Assembly: GCA_036583965.1 (NCBI GenBank)
Contig: JAZBQD010000014.1
Location: forward strand, 43,953,490 to 44,017,489
Direction of reading: 5' to 3'
Origin: Prunella strophiata
Taxonomy: Eukaryota; Chordata; Aves; Passeriformes; Prunellidae
DNA length: 64,000 nt
Both the position numbers and the translations under genes were made by a program. Position 1 is the stretch's first letter. Each line of letters starts with the position of its first letter. The notes beneath the pieces were generated by a model. That model had not been told where the DNA came from. It did no database searches and was given only the letters and a program-made list of their open reading frames with translations. Positions 54,201 to 60,671 of the stretch are shown here, in pieces.

Positions 54201-55950
54201 CTCCCCCTGCTGCCAACCCAGTCTCACTTCCTAGTTTTCTCATCTCAGGAGTGCTACTCTGAATGGCTTGACAGCCTGAAAGAACCAAGTACCTGAAAGA
54301 GCCAGTACCAAGAAGCAGCACAAGTTGTTTTCCTTGCAAAAACTCATGCTCTGGCTGAGTTCATTTTGCTGGGTTCATCTTTAGGCATATTTACACAGGG
54401 TGATTTCTTAAAAGGGTCTGATTTGAACCAAACTCCTTCATTGTGACATTTTTGGATTCCTTACGCTCATAGAGGTACATAACTCCAGATTCAGGTGCTG
54501 TGTCATGGCTGGGGGCAACTCACTAATTATCTGGTCTTAGTCTTGAACAATCTACAGACCATACCAGGCTCACAAACTGCTCAGGAATTTATGTAAAATA
54601 ACTTGCATTATCCTCTTGTGGTAAAGTGGTAACAACATGGTGAAGTGCACTTGAGCAACTGCACAGTTACAAATGTCAGTAAACTGTACTGTTAAATGGG
54701 CTTGGAACACAAAGAATGAGGCCTTTACAACATCTTTAGACCCAAGGCTGGATCCCAACCATGTAGTATCCAGTGTGGACCTATCTTAGCAGAGGTTGAG
54801 AACTCTTCTGCATGCTGAGGGCATGGGAACTTCAATCACAGTAGCCCAGAGTTTAGAAATGCCCAGTAAAAACTCAGAAATACATGTATCCTGTTCCTTG
54901 CTGTGCAGCAGTCAGCAGTAAGCCAAATCCATCTAGTCTAGAACTTCTAAAAATGGACCTACATCACAGTTAAAAGTGTCATGGTCTGCATTAGCATCAA
55001 TTCTGCAGACCCACACAACATGTCCAGCAAATCAGTGAAAAAGCTCTAGGGCTATAATAGTTTTTTGCAGACTACAGAGGGTCTGTAGGGTCATCTGAGG
55101 CCACCCACTGACATGATGTTATTTATGAGGTGGAGTCAAAAGAAGAAGAGCCCTACATCCTATTTATGTAATAAGCACCACCTGCTGGTGTTTGCATCCA
55201 ATTCAGTTCCAAAGAGAGATAATTTAATGAATATATTTTGCCATATGACAGATTAAATGGTACTTTTTGATCTCTATCTTTTTGTAATTGTTTTGCTTTT
55301 GATAAGGGGACCTTTATATTAAATCACTTGCTTCCTTGATTTGTTTTTGCAAAAAGTTTGGAAGAACAGAAAACAAGACAAGCTCTTTCTAGGTCTGAAG
55401 AAGCCTTTTTGGTACTTTGGAACACAGAAGTGGTTTTTTTTCTTGACAAGGGCTTAGCTTTGGATGAATGGATACATAAACACAAAGTAAACATGCCTGA
55501 GATTCCTTCCTGTAGCCCTAATCTACAAGCAGAGTTTAGGAAAGCTGTCACTGAAGCCTGAATGGGATAGTGGCTATCAACAACACTTATTATTTATTTA
55601 AAGTGTTCCTGCAACTATTTCAAGGAGAAGGCTAAGAAGACCATCACTGCAATGCCTCAATCCCACAGGTAAAGAGCAGAAAAAGACAAACCATACCTAT
55701 CTGAAAGTAGAAAAGGGCAGATATCTGGAACTGGTGGTGTGGAAGGCCTTAGCTTGGCCAGAGCCATGATATGCTCAAAAGTGATGTCAGTCTGCGTGCT
55801 GGCATCCATAAGCCGAACATCCTGAGAGCTACTGTGAGCTTTGGTAGGCGGGGCTCGTCGTAAGACCTGCACTACAATGGGCTCCTTGGCATTGCGGAAA
55901 GCTTCCACTGCCTCCTCGTGAGTGGCCTTGGAGAGGTCCTTCCCATTGAC
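16707..55950 (-). CDS. PDZRN4: PDZRN4 (LNX4), 3' seven exons of the gene; 5' part lies beyond the right edge
   Basis: Joining 55950-55697, 54102-54000, 33641-33543, 31361-31299, 27853-27752, 24329-24213 and 18233-16707 gives one open frame of 754 codons plus TGA. In order it encodes the end of PDZ1, a linker, a complete PDZ2 (core KLGLTV loop), an acidic spacer, a coiled-coil/basic C-terminal LNX3-homology region and the final SVTTV. The family is a set of RING-type E3 ubiquitin ligase scaffolds; human PDZRN4 is about 1036 residues as I recall, so roughly the first 280 residues, including the RING finger, are missing from this window. I prefer PDZRN4 to its paralogue PDZRN3 because the tail reads [19 protein letters not shown] and ends [11 protein letters not shown], where PDZRN3 as I recall has KIFDNW, ELLTHGTKS and VYNSFLSVTTV. 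No frameshift or in-frame stop was seen. Substrates and expression cannot be read from the sequence. Confidence 0.95.
22356..22372. repeat. A17 homopolymer
   Basis: Seventeen consecutive A on plus. No retrotransposed gene was recognised upstream of it. Confidence 0.9.
23205..23230. repeat. A26 homopolymer
   Basis: Twenty-six consecutive A on plus. It could be a retroposon tail, but no source sequence was recognised 5' of it and no target-site duplication was seen. Confidence 0.9.
23773..23890 (-). mobile_element. tRNA-Ile-derived SINE with CR1-like tail (TguSINE1-type), 5'-truncated
   Basis: On the minus strand the element opens in a tRNA-Ile(AAT)-like anticodon arm, TGGTG-CTAATAA-CACCA, with a perfect 5-bp stem. 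A T arm with perfect stem ATGGG/CCCAT and a B-box-like GGTTCAATCCC follow, then a tail reading GATGATCCTTTTGGGATGCT and ending ATTCTGTGAA, the CR1 3'-terminal signature. The tRNA 5' half, including the A box, is missing. This head-plus-tail design is known from passerine TguSINE1, mobilised by CR1. It lies in the sense orientation within a PDZRN4 intron. Confidence 0.8.
24213..24329 (-). CDS. PDZRN4: PDZRN4 exon: acidic helical spacer after PDZ2
   Basis: This 117-bp, phase 0-0 exon follows a ttctttgcag acceptor and ends at a CAG|gtatga donor. It encodes 39 residues running from [20 protein letters not shown] through [19 protein letters not shown]. The segment is strongly acidic and helix-prone. 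It matches the GW-D/E-D-x-R-N-x-F-L-E/D block conserved in PDZRN3 and PDZRN4 directly after PDZ2. Confidence 0.94.
24330..27751 (-). other. PDZRN4: PDZRN4 intron
   Basis: This 3.4-kb GT-AG intron (donor gttaga, acceptor ttgcag) has no recognised gene or large repeat. There is an interrupted AGT microsatellite at 25477-25505 and a small duplication near 27354-27390 (TTCATATAAA units). Confidence 0.9.
25477..25505. repeat. (AGT)n microsatellite, interrupted
   Basis: AGT/TAG trinucleotide units interrupted by one AAA. Confidence 0.85.
27752..27853 (-). CDS. PDZRN4: PDZRN4 exon: end of PDZ2
   Basis: This 102-bp, phase 0-0 exon lies between a tttcctag acceptor (AG at 27855-27854) and a CAG|gttaga donor. 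It encodes 34 residues, [20 protein letters not shown] then [14 protein letters not shown]: strand beta-E, helix alpha-B and the last strand of PDZ2. At the first position of helix alpha-B, PDZ2 has Arg (QNREEAV) where PDZ1 of the same protein has His (ATHEEAV), so the two domains should prefer different ligands. Confidence 0.95.
27854..31298 (-). other. PDZRN4: PDZRN4 intron
   Basis: This 3.4-kb GT-AG intron has a somewhat GC-richer patch at about 28900-29200 with short open frames on both strands. Nothing in it was recognised. Confidence 0.9.
31299..31361 (-). CDS. PDZRN4: PDZRN4 micro-exon: middle of PDZ2
   Basis: This 63-bp, phase 0-0 exon encodes the 21 residues [20 protein letters not shown] plus Q, the highly conserved middle of the PDZ fold (the turn after beta-C through beta-D). 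It is bounded by a cctgtgcag acceptor (AG at 31363-31362) and a CAA|gtatgt donor. It is a multiple of three, so skipping it would keep the frame but destroy PDZ2. Mammalian PDZRN3/4 read SIAAKDGR here, as I recall; this copy has Arg. Confidence 0.95.
31362..33542 (-). other. PDZRN4: PDZRN4 intron with one CR1 fragment
   Basis: This 2.2-kb GT-AG intron carries a CR1 fragment at 32542-32790. The rest is unrecognised. Confidence 0.9.
32542..32790 (-). mobile_element. CR1 LINE 3' fragment
   Basis: The plus strand begins ACACAGAATCTCTCAAGTTGG and continues as a reverse-complemented CR1 3' end. The minus strand encodes [30 protein letters not shown], matching the C-terminus of CR1 ORF2. The copy is 5'-truncated and diverged, and its end near 32790 is approximate. 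Confidence 0.8.
33543..33641 (-). CDS. PDZRN4: PDZRN4 exon: start of PDZ2 with carboxylate-binding loop
   Basis: This 99-bp, phase 0-0 exon lies between a ttcttgtag acceptor (AG at 33643-33642) and a GAG|gtaagg donor. It encodes 33 residues from [20 protein letters not shown] to [19 protein letters not shown] is the carboxylate-binding loop and strand beta-B of PDZ2 (the GLGF-type motif), and GIYVSE is the following strand. It is richer in G+C than the surrounding intron. A 158-codon open frame on the opposite strand over this exon is its shadow. Confidence 0.95.
36535..36578. repeat. Alternating pyrimidine-purine tract (TA)n/(CA)n-like
   Basis: Forty-four bases of strict pyrimidine-purine alternation: TA units, then GCACGCATGTGTGCACACAC and CA units. 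Such tracts favour Z-DNA. Confidence 0.9.
37399..37476. repeat. 39-bp tandem duplication, 2 copies
   Basis: TGCCAATCTGAAAAACTCCT and the rest of a 39-bp unit occur twice back to back (37399-37437 and 37438-37476), with a single C/T difference. The near identity suggests a recent event. Confidence 0.95.
39711..39748. repeat. 19-bp tandem duplication
   Basis: GCAGTGCTTACATATCTGT is followed directly by the same 19 bases with one C/T change. Confidence 0.9.
41427..41450. repeat. (AAAAC)n microsatellite
   Basis: Four to five AAAAC units followed by an A/G-rich stretch. Confidence 0.9.
43272..43438 (+). mobile_element. CR1 LINE internal/3' fragment
   Basis: The plus strand follows the CR1 pattern: ACCAGACTCTTCTTTGAGGT, later TTAGATATTTAGGGAAGTGC, TACTATGAGGGTAGTCAAAG and ACTGGAAGAGTTGTCCTGAG. 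It is diverged and lacks the 3' terminus. Boundaries are approximate. Confidence 0.75.
44073..44119. repeat. 24-bp tandem duplication
   Basis: AGATTTAAGGGGCATCATAG plus CTGC is followed by AGATTTAAGGGGCATTCAGC plus TGC; the second copy has a one-base deletion and a change. Confidence 0.9.
44161..44219. repeat. AT-rich (AATAC)n-like repeat
   Basis: Irregular CAATA/AATAA units such as CAATACAATACAATATAACA. Confidence 0.8.
46161..46265 (+). mobile_element. MIR-like ancient SINE relic
   Basis: GGCTTCTGGC, GCCAGTTCTGCCACTGATTG, ACTTGGCAAGTCTCTCAATA and CTGTCCTTAGTTCACCC align in order with the MIR core (cf. CTCTGCCACT, CTTGGGCAAGTCACT, CTCAGTTTCCCC). It is strongly diverged; a profile search would be needed to confirm it. 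Confidence 0.5.
47145..47523 (+). mobile_element. CR1 LINE 3' end, 5'-truncated
   Basis: A clear CR1 3' end: GGGTTGTTCAGCCTGGAAAA near 47163, TTAGATTAGATATTAGGAAC, TTCACTATGAGGGTGGTGAG, GAAGCTGTGGATGCTCCATC, CAATGGCAGGGGTTGGAGCT and terminal ACGATTCTTTGAT. About 12 bp are missing after GGTGAGA relative to the usual sequence. The copy is non-functional. Confidence 0.93.
48101..48139. repeat. Imperfect hairpin, 13 bp paired
   Basis: CTGCAA (48101-48106) pairs with TTGCAG (48134-48139), and CCCCTGT (48108-48114) pairs with ACAGGGG (48124-48130), with a 9-nt loop and a 1x3 internal loop. Confidence 0.7.
48185..48310. repeat. Degenerate duplication of about 73-bp spacing
   Basis: TAATCCTCATGTTAAAAAGG recurs as TAATCTATGTGTTGAAAAGG about 73 bp downstream, each followed by a C/T-rich triplet and TAAATA. 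It ends in a short AGGC run. Confidence 0.6.
54000..54102 (-). CDS. PDZRN4: PDZRN4 exon: acidic inter-PDZ linker
   Basis: This 103-bp exon follows a ccacatag acceptor (AG at 54104-54103) and ends at a GAG|gtaaga donor. Its first base completes the AGC Ser codon begun in the previous exon, and 34 codons follow: [20 protein letters not shown] then [15 protein letters not shown] second AG within CTTCACCCAG could be mistaken for the acceptor, but using it puts the next codons out of frame with a TGA. The 54102 start keeps the frame and gives SDSCHSLHP, which matches my recollection of the mammalian protein. The segment is acidic and Tyr-rich, with no recognisable fold, and probably acts as a flexible linker between the PDZ domains. 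Confidence 0.92.
54103..55696 (-). other. PDZRN4: PDZRN4 intron
   Basis: This 1.6-kb GT-AG intron (donor gtatgg, acceptor cacatag) has short open frames on both strands at 55324-55561. Nothing was recognised. Confidence 0.9.
55697..55950 (-). CDS. PDZRN4: PDZRN4 exon: end of PDZ1 and start of inter-PDZ linker
   Basis: This 254-bp exon starts after a tttctctag acceptor (AG at 55952-55951) and ends at a gtatgg donor (55696). It encodes 84 complete codons plus two bases of a Ser codon finished in the next exon. Residues 1-32 ([20 protein letters not shown], then [12 protein letters not shown]) are the last third of PDZ1, including helix alpha-B with His at the position that selects class I ligands. 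The following residues include [19 protein letters not shown], a block conserved between PDZRN3 and PDZRN4. The exon enters in phase 0, so an upstream exon ending on a full codon is required. Reading through the donor gives a stop after eight intronic codons, so retaining this intron would truncate the protein. Confidence 0.95.
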
Positions 55951-57207
55951 CTAGAGAAAACAGGAGAACACAGCAGAGGTGAGAGAACAGGCAGCGTAAA
56001 AACATGGGTGCAAAATACAGGGGGATGAATTATTTGTGCCGTACATCAAGCCACCTGATGACATTGATGACACCATGTATCAATGGTGTCCATGCAAGAG
56101 GGAATATACAGCTGGGAGGAGAAATAAGTTCTTTAATCTTTGCCAGAAATTAGAAATGGTTTGAACACTTCCACACTTGTCCCACCCAATGTAATCCAAA
56201 CTCAGCAAAGAAAATACAATATTTAGAAAGTAATTAAATTATTTCTCTTATCCTATTATATTAACTTTGTAGAATACAGCTAAAATAGGAGGGGTGCCTT
56301 TAATTTTGAATTTCAGCATTTTCTGTAGGCATACAATTGTTTTAAAGGATTTCTGGCATAGCACTGTTATTAATGCAGATGTCAATAAACATGTCTCTGA
56401 TGTCTAAAAAGAAACAAGGCCAATTTTCAATGTTTCGTCACTTATCTGCTATGGCTATTATACCACCATTAAGACCACAGATAGGAAGATTGGACTAGCA
56501 CAGTCAGCTGCTGGTCTTTCAAGGAAAGAGAACTAACTCAATAAGTAATTTGCTATGAAAAGACAAATAATCAACCAGAGAAAATTACACTGCAAATGTC
56601 GCATAGCTTGGCAAAAGTAAAAGACTGTGCCAAGGTTTCTCTCTGCTACAGGCAAAGCAGCAGATTCCTCCTGGTCTAGATGAGGCCTCAGGGTACTAAA
56701 AAACGTAACTGCAAGGTTTGAATATGCTAAATTTATACGAATTCAGGTGCTTGGGGCAAGATTTGCAAGTATCAGCACACTACAAAATGTAAAGGCTAAT
56801 TGGTCAATGGCAGTCAGTAACTAAGCCCTTGAACACAGGGCTGTGCAACATCCTTACACAGAAAATACTATTCCTCTGTTTCCAGAGCAGCTGGGACCAC
56901 TGCTGACTGCTACACAGGACCTAACTGTTGTGAACTGCTGTGGAAATGAGATAATTCTGTGCTGGGGTAGAAAGGTAGAGTTTTCTAGTAAGAAATGTGA
57001 CTACCTGAAGGTACCAAAAACTGGTTAAAATTTATATTCCCAGGAAAACTTCTACACTGCTGGCAAATTAGAAATAGGAGACTGCTGCAAGGTCATGCTC
57101 AAATTATCTTCTCTGTATAGACAATGAGTCATAAAACTTCATAAAACTTTATGAACTAAGTCTAAACCCTCCCCAGAAATGGGACAGACCTCATAAAGTA
57201 CTTTTCC

Positions 57208-57227
57208 CCATTATTTGCAAATAATGG
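57208..57227. repeat. Perfect 20-bp palindrome containing ATTTGCAAAT
   Basis: CCATTATTTGCAAATAATGG equals its own reverse complement. The centre holds overlapping ATTTGCA half sites resembling the POU/octamer motif on both strands. Function is not shown. Confidence 0.85.
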
Positions 57228-57265
57228 TGGAAATGAAAATTTCTTTGCCACATCACTCCTTCATT

Positions 57266-57289
57266 CAAGAAATTCTTGGAAATTTCTTG
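57266..57289. repeat. Inverted repeat resembling a heat-shock element
   Basis: CAAGAAATT (57266-57274) and AATTTCTTG (57281-57289) are exact reverse complements around CTTGGA. Read as triplets from 57269 it is GAA-nn-TCT-nn-GAA-nn-TTC, three of four units matching an HSF array. A regulatory role is speculative. Confidence 0.6.
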
Positions 57290-58513
57290 TCAGAAAGGAC
57301 AAAGGCAAACAGGAACAAAGTCAGCAAACTCAAAAGAGCCTCAGTAGCTCAGCAGCCTTCAGTAACATTTTGAAAGCAACTTCTGCAACCATAGTCCTAT
57401 CATATTAATGTGCATGGCTAGGATACTGCTGACCATTAATTTCATGTATAGATCAATTCTATACATTTCCAGAGCATGTGCACAAGTACAAGGTAGCATC
57501 ATCTTTCCTCTGACTTAATTTCCAAGGAATCAGCACTCTCATGCCCATGCCACTCACAAGGACATGCAAAATAACTGTACTGTGAAGTAGCCACCAATGT
57601 AAAGCTCAGCTGATCTTTCTACCTAGACCTGATGCTGTAAGCAGTGATGAGAAGCCTGCAAATTTTGAACACATTTCTATACATATAAAAGCTCAAAACC
57701 CTTTATGCTGAATGCATGGGACACCCCAAAGTACCACACCACTGTAGCCTAGACTGTGACCAGGTAATTCAAAAGGCAGCTGGGTTGGTCATCTAAGCTC
57801 AATGCACATCTCTGGTCTGTCTGATAACTGAAGCAAAAAAAATTAACATTTAATGTTATAATTTTATCATTTAAACTATCATCCCTAAAATCATAACTAA
57901 TTATAATCTAATTTACATGGGAAAATATCAGTTCTATCTAAGAGGAAGAGCCAGAGTAGTCAAAGAAAAAATTAAGAAAACCAAAGAATTTTCCCCAAGG
58001 AGAGAACTTCTGCAAACTCTCTCTGCTAACACAAGCCACACTGCCAGGGTGTTCAGACTCAGCGCCATCTAATGGAGGCAATTAGAGATAAAGCTTCAAG
58101 CCTGGGTCTTCCCAGCTACTCCTCAATTCCAGTCTCTGCTTCATTCTTGTTTCTAACTCAGATCCTATCAAGTTTTTCAGTGTCTGTGATTTTTGTAACA
58201 AGGGTGGCCTATAGGCTGCTTGAGGGACTCTCAATTCCTAAGGCCCTAAGAGCAGAAAAATTACTTTCCTGGCTCCCCAGTTCCTTTCAATACTTTTTAA
58301 GCATCAGATAACTATATGGTGTTTCTCCTAAAAGTAAATGTTTGGGAATAAATACCACATAGCAATGTATCAATTTTTTTCCTCTATTCAAGTATAAAAC
58401 ACACAATCCTTCTGTATCCCAGCTGAACCACGTGGATTTTGGCACAAGATAATAATTTTATCACAGATCCACATCAACAAATCTAAAAGACGTTTGGATA
58501 GCATACAAAACCC

Positions 58514-58530
58514 TTTTTTTTTTTTTTTTT
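58514..58530. repeat. T17 homopolymer
   Basis: Seventeen consecutive T on plus. No associated retroposon body was recognised. Confidence 0.9.
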
Positions 58531-60217
58531 GAAAACCAGAAGCTCTGTCTATTCACATCAGTCAACACTTATCACTTATTCTGAGGAAATAGATATAAAT
58601 TCATAATAATGCCATTTACATGCAAATTTTATTTCTAAAGAATAATAATATTTTTAAATCACATGAATGTGAAAAATCACAAAATATACACATTTTCATT
58701 TATCCTGGGAACCTATGGCTGACCTCTATTTTCATTTAAATGCCTATTTAATCTGATGACTTTAAACACATTCTCTCCTTTATTTGGTTTCTTATGAAAT
58801 ACAAGCACAGTGGACCCAATACTTGTTTAAATTGTCACTTGAAGTTCATCAACACACTTTGTCGATCTGCATAAAGGTCACATAATTTACAAATGCCTCC
58901 TTTCTCAGAAGAAAATCTATAGCTGAATTACTCTATGCTGGCAGCTGTCCTGGGGGCTGAGGAGAATTTTTAAAAAACCTACAGCCAGTACTACAGATGG
59001 AGTTGGAAGCACTTTTCCTGCAGGTTCTTTAAGGATCTTCTTCCTCCTGCATTATCCCCCAACTTAACTCTCACATATAGTTACCCAGGGAGTCAAAGAC
59101 AGCTGAGCACTTATTTACAACAAGCCATTTACAGGTTCTTAGTGGATGATTAAATAAATTCCTCGCCTCTGAAAGGTTACTTTCAGTGGAATCCAGGGTA
59201 CTATTTTAAGTGGATAGAGAAATCAGTCACTTTTAACAGTCAACACAAAGACAAGGGAATACATTTGTTGTAGCAGATGGGCTAATTAATCCACAAGCTA
59301 GTTGTGAATGTTAAGTAAAGAATATATCTTTTCTCATGTAAACCATCCTCCTGCCCTCTTTGATTAAGCTTTTGTTTAATGAAAGCTCTCTCCCCCTGTC
59401 CCCAGCTACTGGACACACTGCAAAGTCTGGGCCACTTGTCAACATCCTCCCCCAGAGTGACTAGTGGCCACTGCCTGGATCCTTGCCATCCCCTTTGGAT
59501 TCTTGCTCTAAACCCAGCCACATGCAAAACTTCATCAGCATCAGAAAATAAACAAGGAAATGGGCTTTGTCTTTCATGCAAACATCAACTGACATTGGCC
59601 TACTGCCACTTCTAATGCCAGCACCAAGGTACACAGGCTATTCCCACACAGTGAGGTGGGCAGCAGAGAAGTAAAGACAGGACTAAATAACAAAACAGTG
59701 ACTATAAAATATGTAGACAAATGGTTGTTATCTTCATGTTATGAGTGCTGAAGAAAAGGTGAAGAAAAATCAGTCCTTCAATGAACACTGCTTCCAGGAT
59801 TTAAGTGCATGTGACTGAAAATTTAAACTGCCTTGTCTATCTTCTAACACTTTTTTGCTCCTGATCATTTAATGCTGGGCAGAATTTTTGAAGCTAAAGA
59901 GCCAGAAATGTTGATGCTTCCTGTAGTCTTTACATTTTCCATATTAAGAGAAAAAGGAAAATAGCAGAAAAGAAGGCATAAAAGGAAAAAAGTATGTATA
60001 GTTCATGAGAATGAAATCATCACAAAATCATTAGCAGCTCATGAGATAACCTCCTACCCTCAGCAAATATCTGGCATATGCAGGTTTAAATTTAAGATCA
60101 GCTCTGCTGAAGTAAAATCCTTTGAGATGCTTCATTTATTCAGTAAAGGCAATGGGAAGAATAACTGAAGTGTTCTGCAAGAGCAGAGATGTCTAGACAC
60201 ACAGCTTTCCTAGCTAA

Positions 60218-60571
60218 ATGACAGAGATGCTGTCTGACACTGATGATGGAGTTCACACAAGGCTCACTGTCCTAGGAGATTTTAACACCCATGCAGAAGA
60301 TGCCCCTGAAGTGACAGGTGCTAAATCTGCTCTCATCACAGCAGTCTCTTCACCTTCAGTCTCTCACCCTAAATACACCCAGGCTACCATTCCCTGGGTG
60401 CATCCTTGGGCAGCAGACTGGCACAAAGATCAAACACTCTCCTTAATTTTGACCAGTCTTTCTTTAGGACAGGAATTTGAGCCCTTCCTAACTGCAGGCA
60501 ACAGGGAAAAAAGAACAAAAACATCTCAGCTTCCTCCCAGACTTACAGCTTTTGGCATACAGAAACTCTAG
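60218..60571 (+). pseudogene. Possible LINE AP-endonuclease relic (L2/CR1 clade)
   Basis: The frame encodes RLTVLGDFNTHAEDAPE; LGDFN.H is the Asp-Asn metal-binding motif of LINE apurinic endonucleases. About 65 residues later DQTLSLILTSLSLGQ resembles the GHTLDLIFT block that follows in the same domain. The rest is unalignable by eye, and there is no reverse transcriptase nearby. It is probably an old LINE fragment; chance similarity is possible. Confidence 0.35.
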
Positions 60572-60610
60572 AAAACTTCTGCTGCTGAGGGCCAACAACT
60601 GTGAGGCTCC

Positions 60611-60671
60611 CTGGGCAGGACAGGTTGGCACTGCACATGTGACACAGTGCCAGCCTGTCAGCTGCTCCCAG
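60611..60671. repeat. Imperfect 61-nt hairpin (pre-miRNA-like shape)
   Basis: GACAGGTTGGCACTG (60619-60633) pairs with CAGTGCCAGCCTGTC (60645-60659) with one G-T wobble and an 11-nt loop that itself contains CACATGTG. CTGGG (60611-60615) and CCCAG (60667-60671) extend the stem beyond small bulges. Confidence 0.7.

Noticed and set aside
53919..54227. A 102-codon open frame starting upstream of the 54000-54102 exon
   Set aside because: Only 54000-54102 is coding; the Met at its start is intronic and the frame simply reads through both splice sites.
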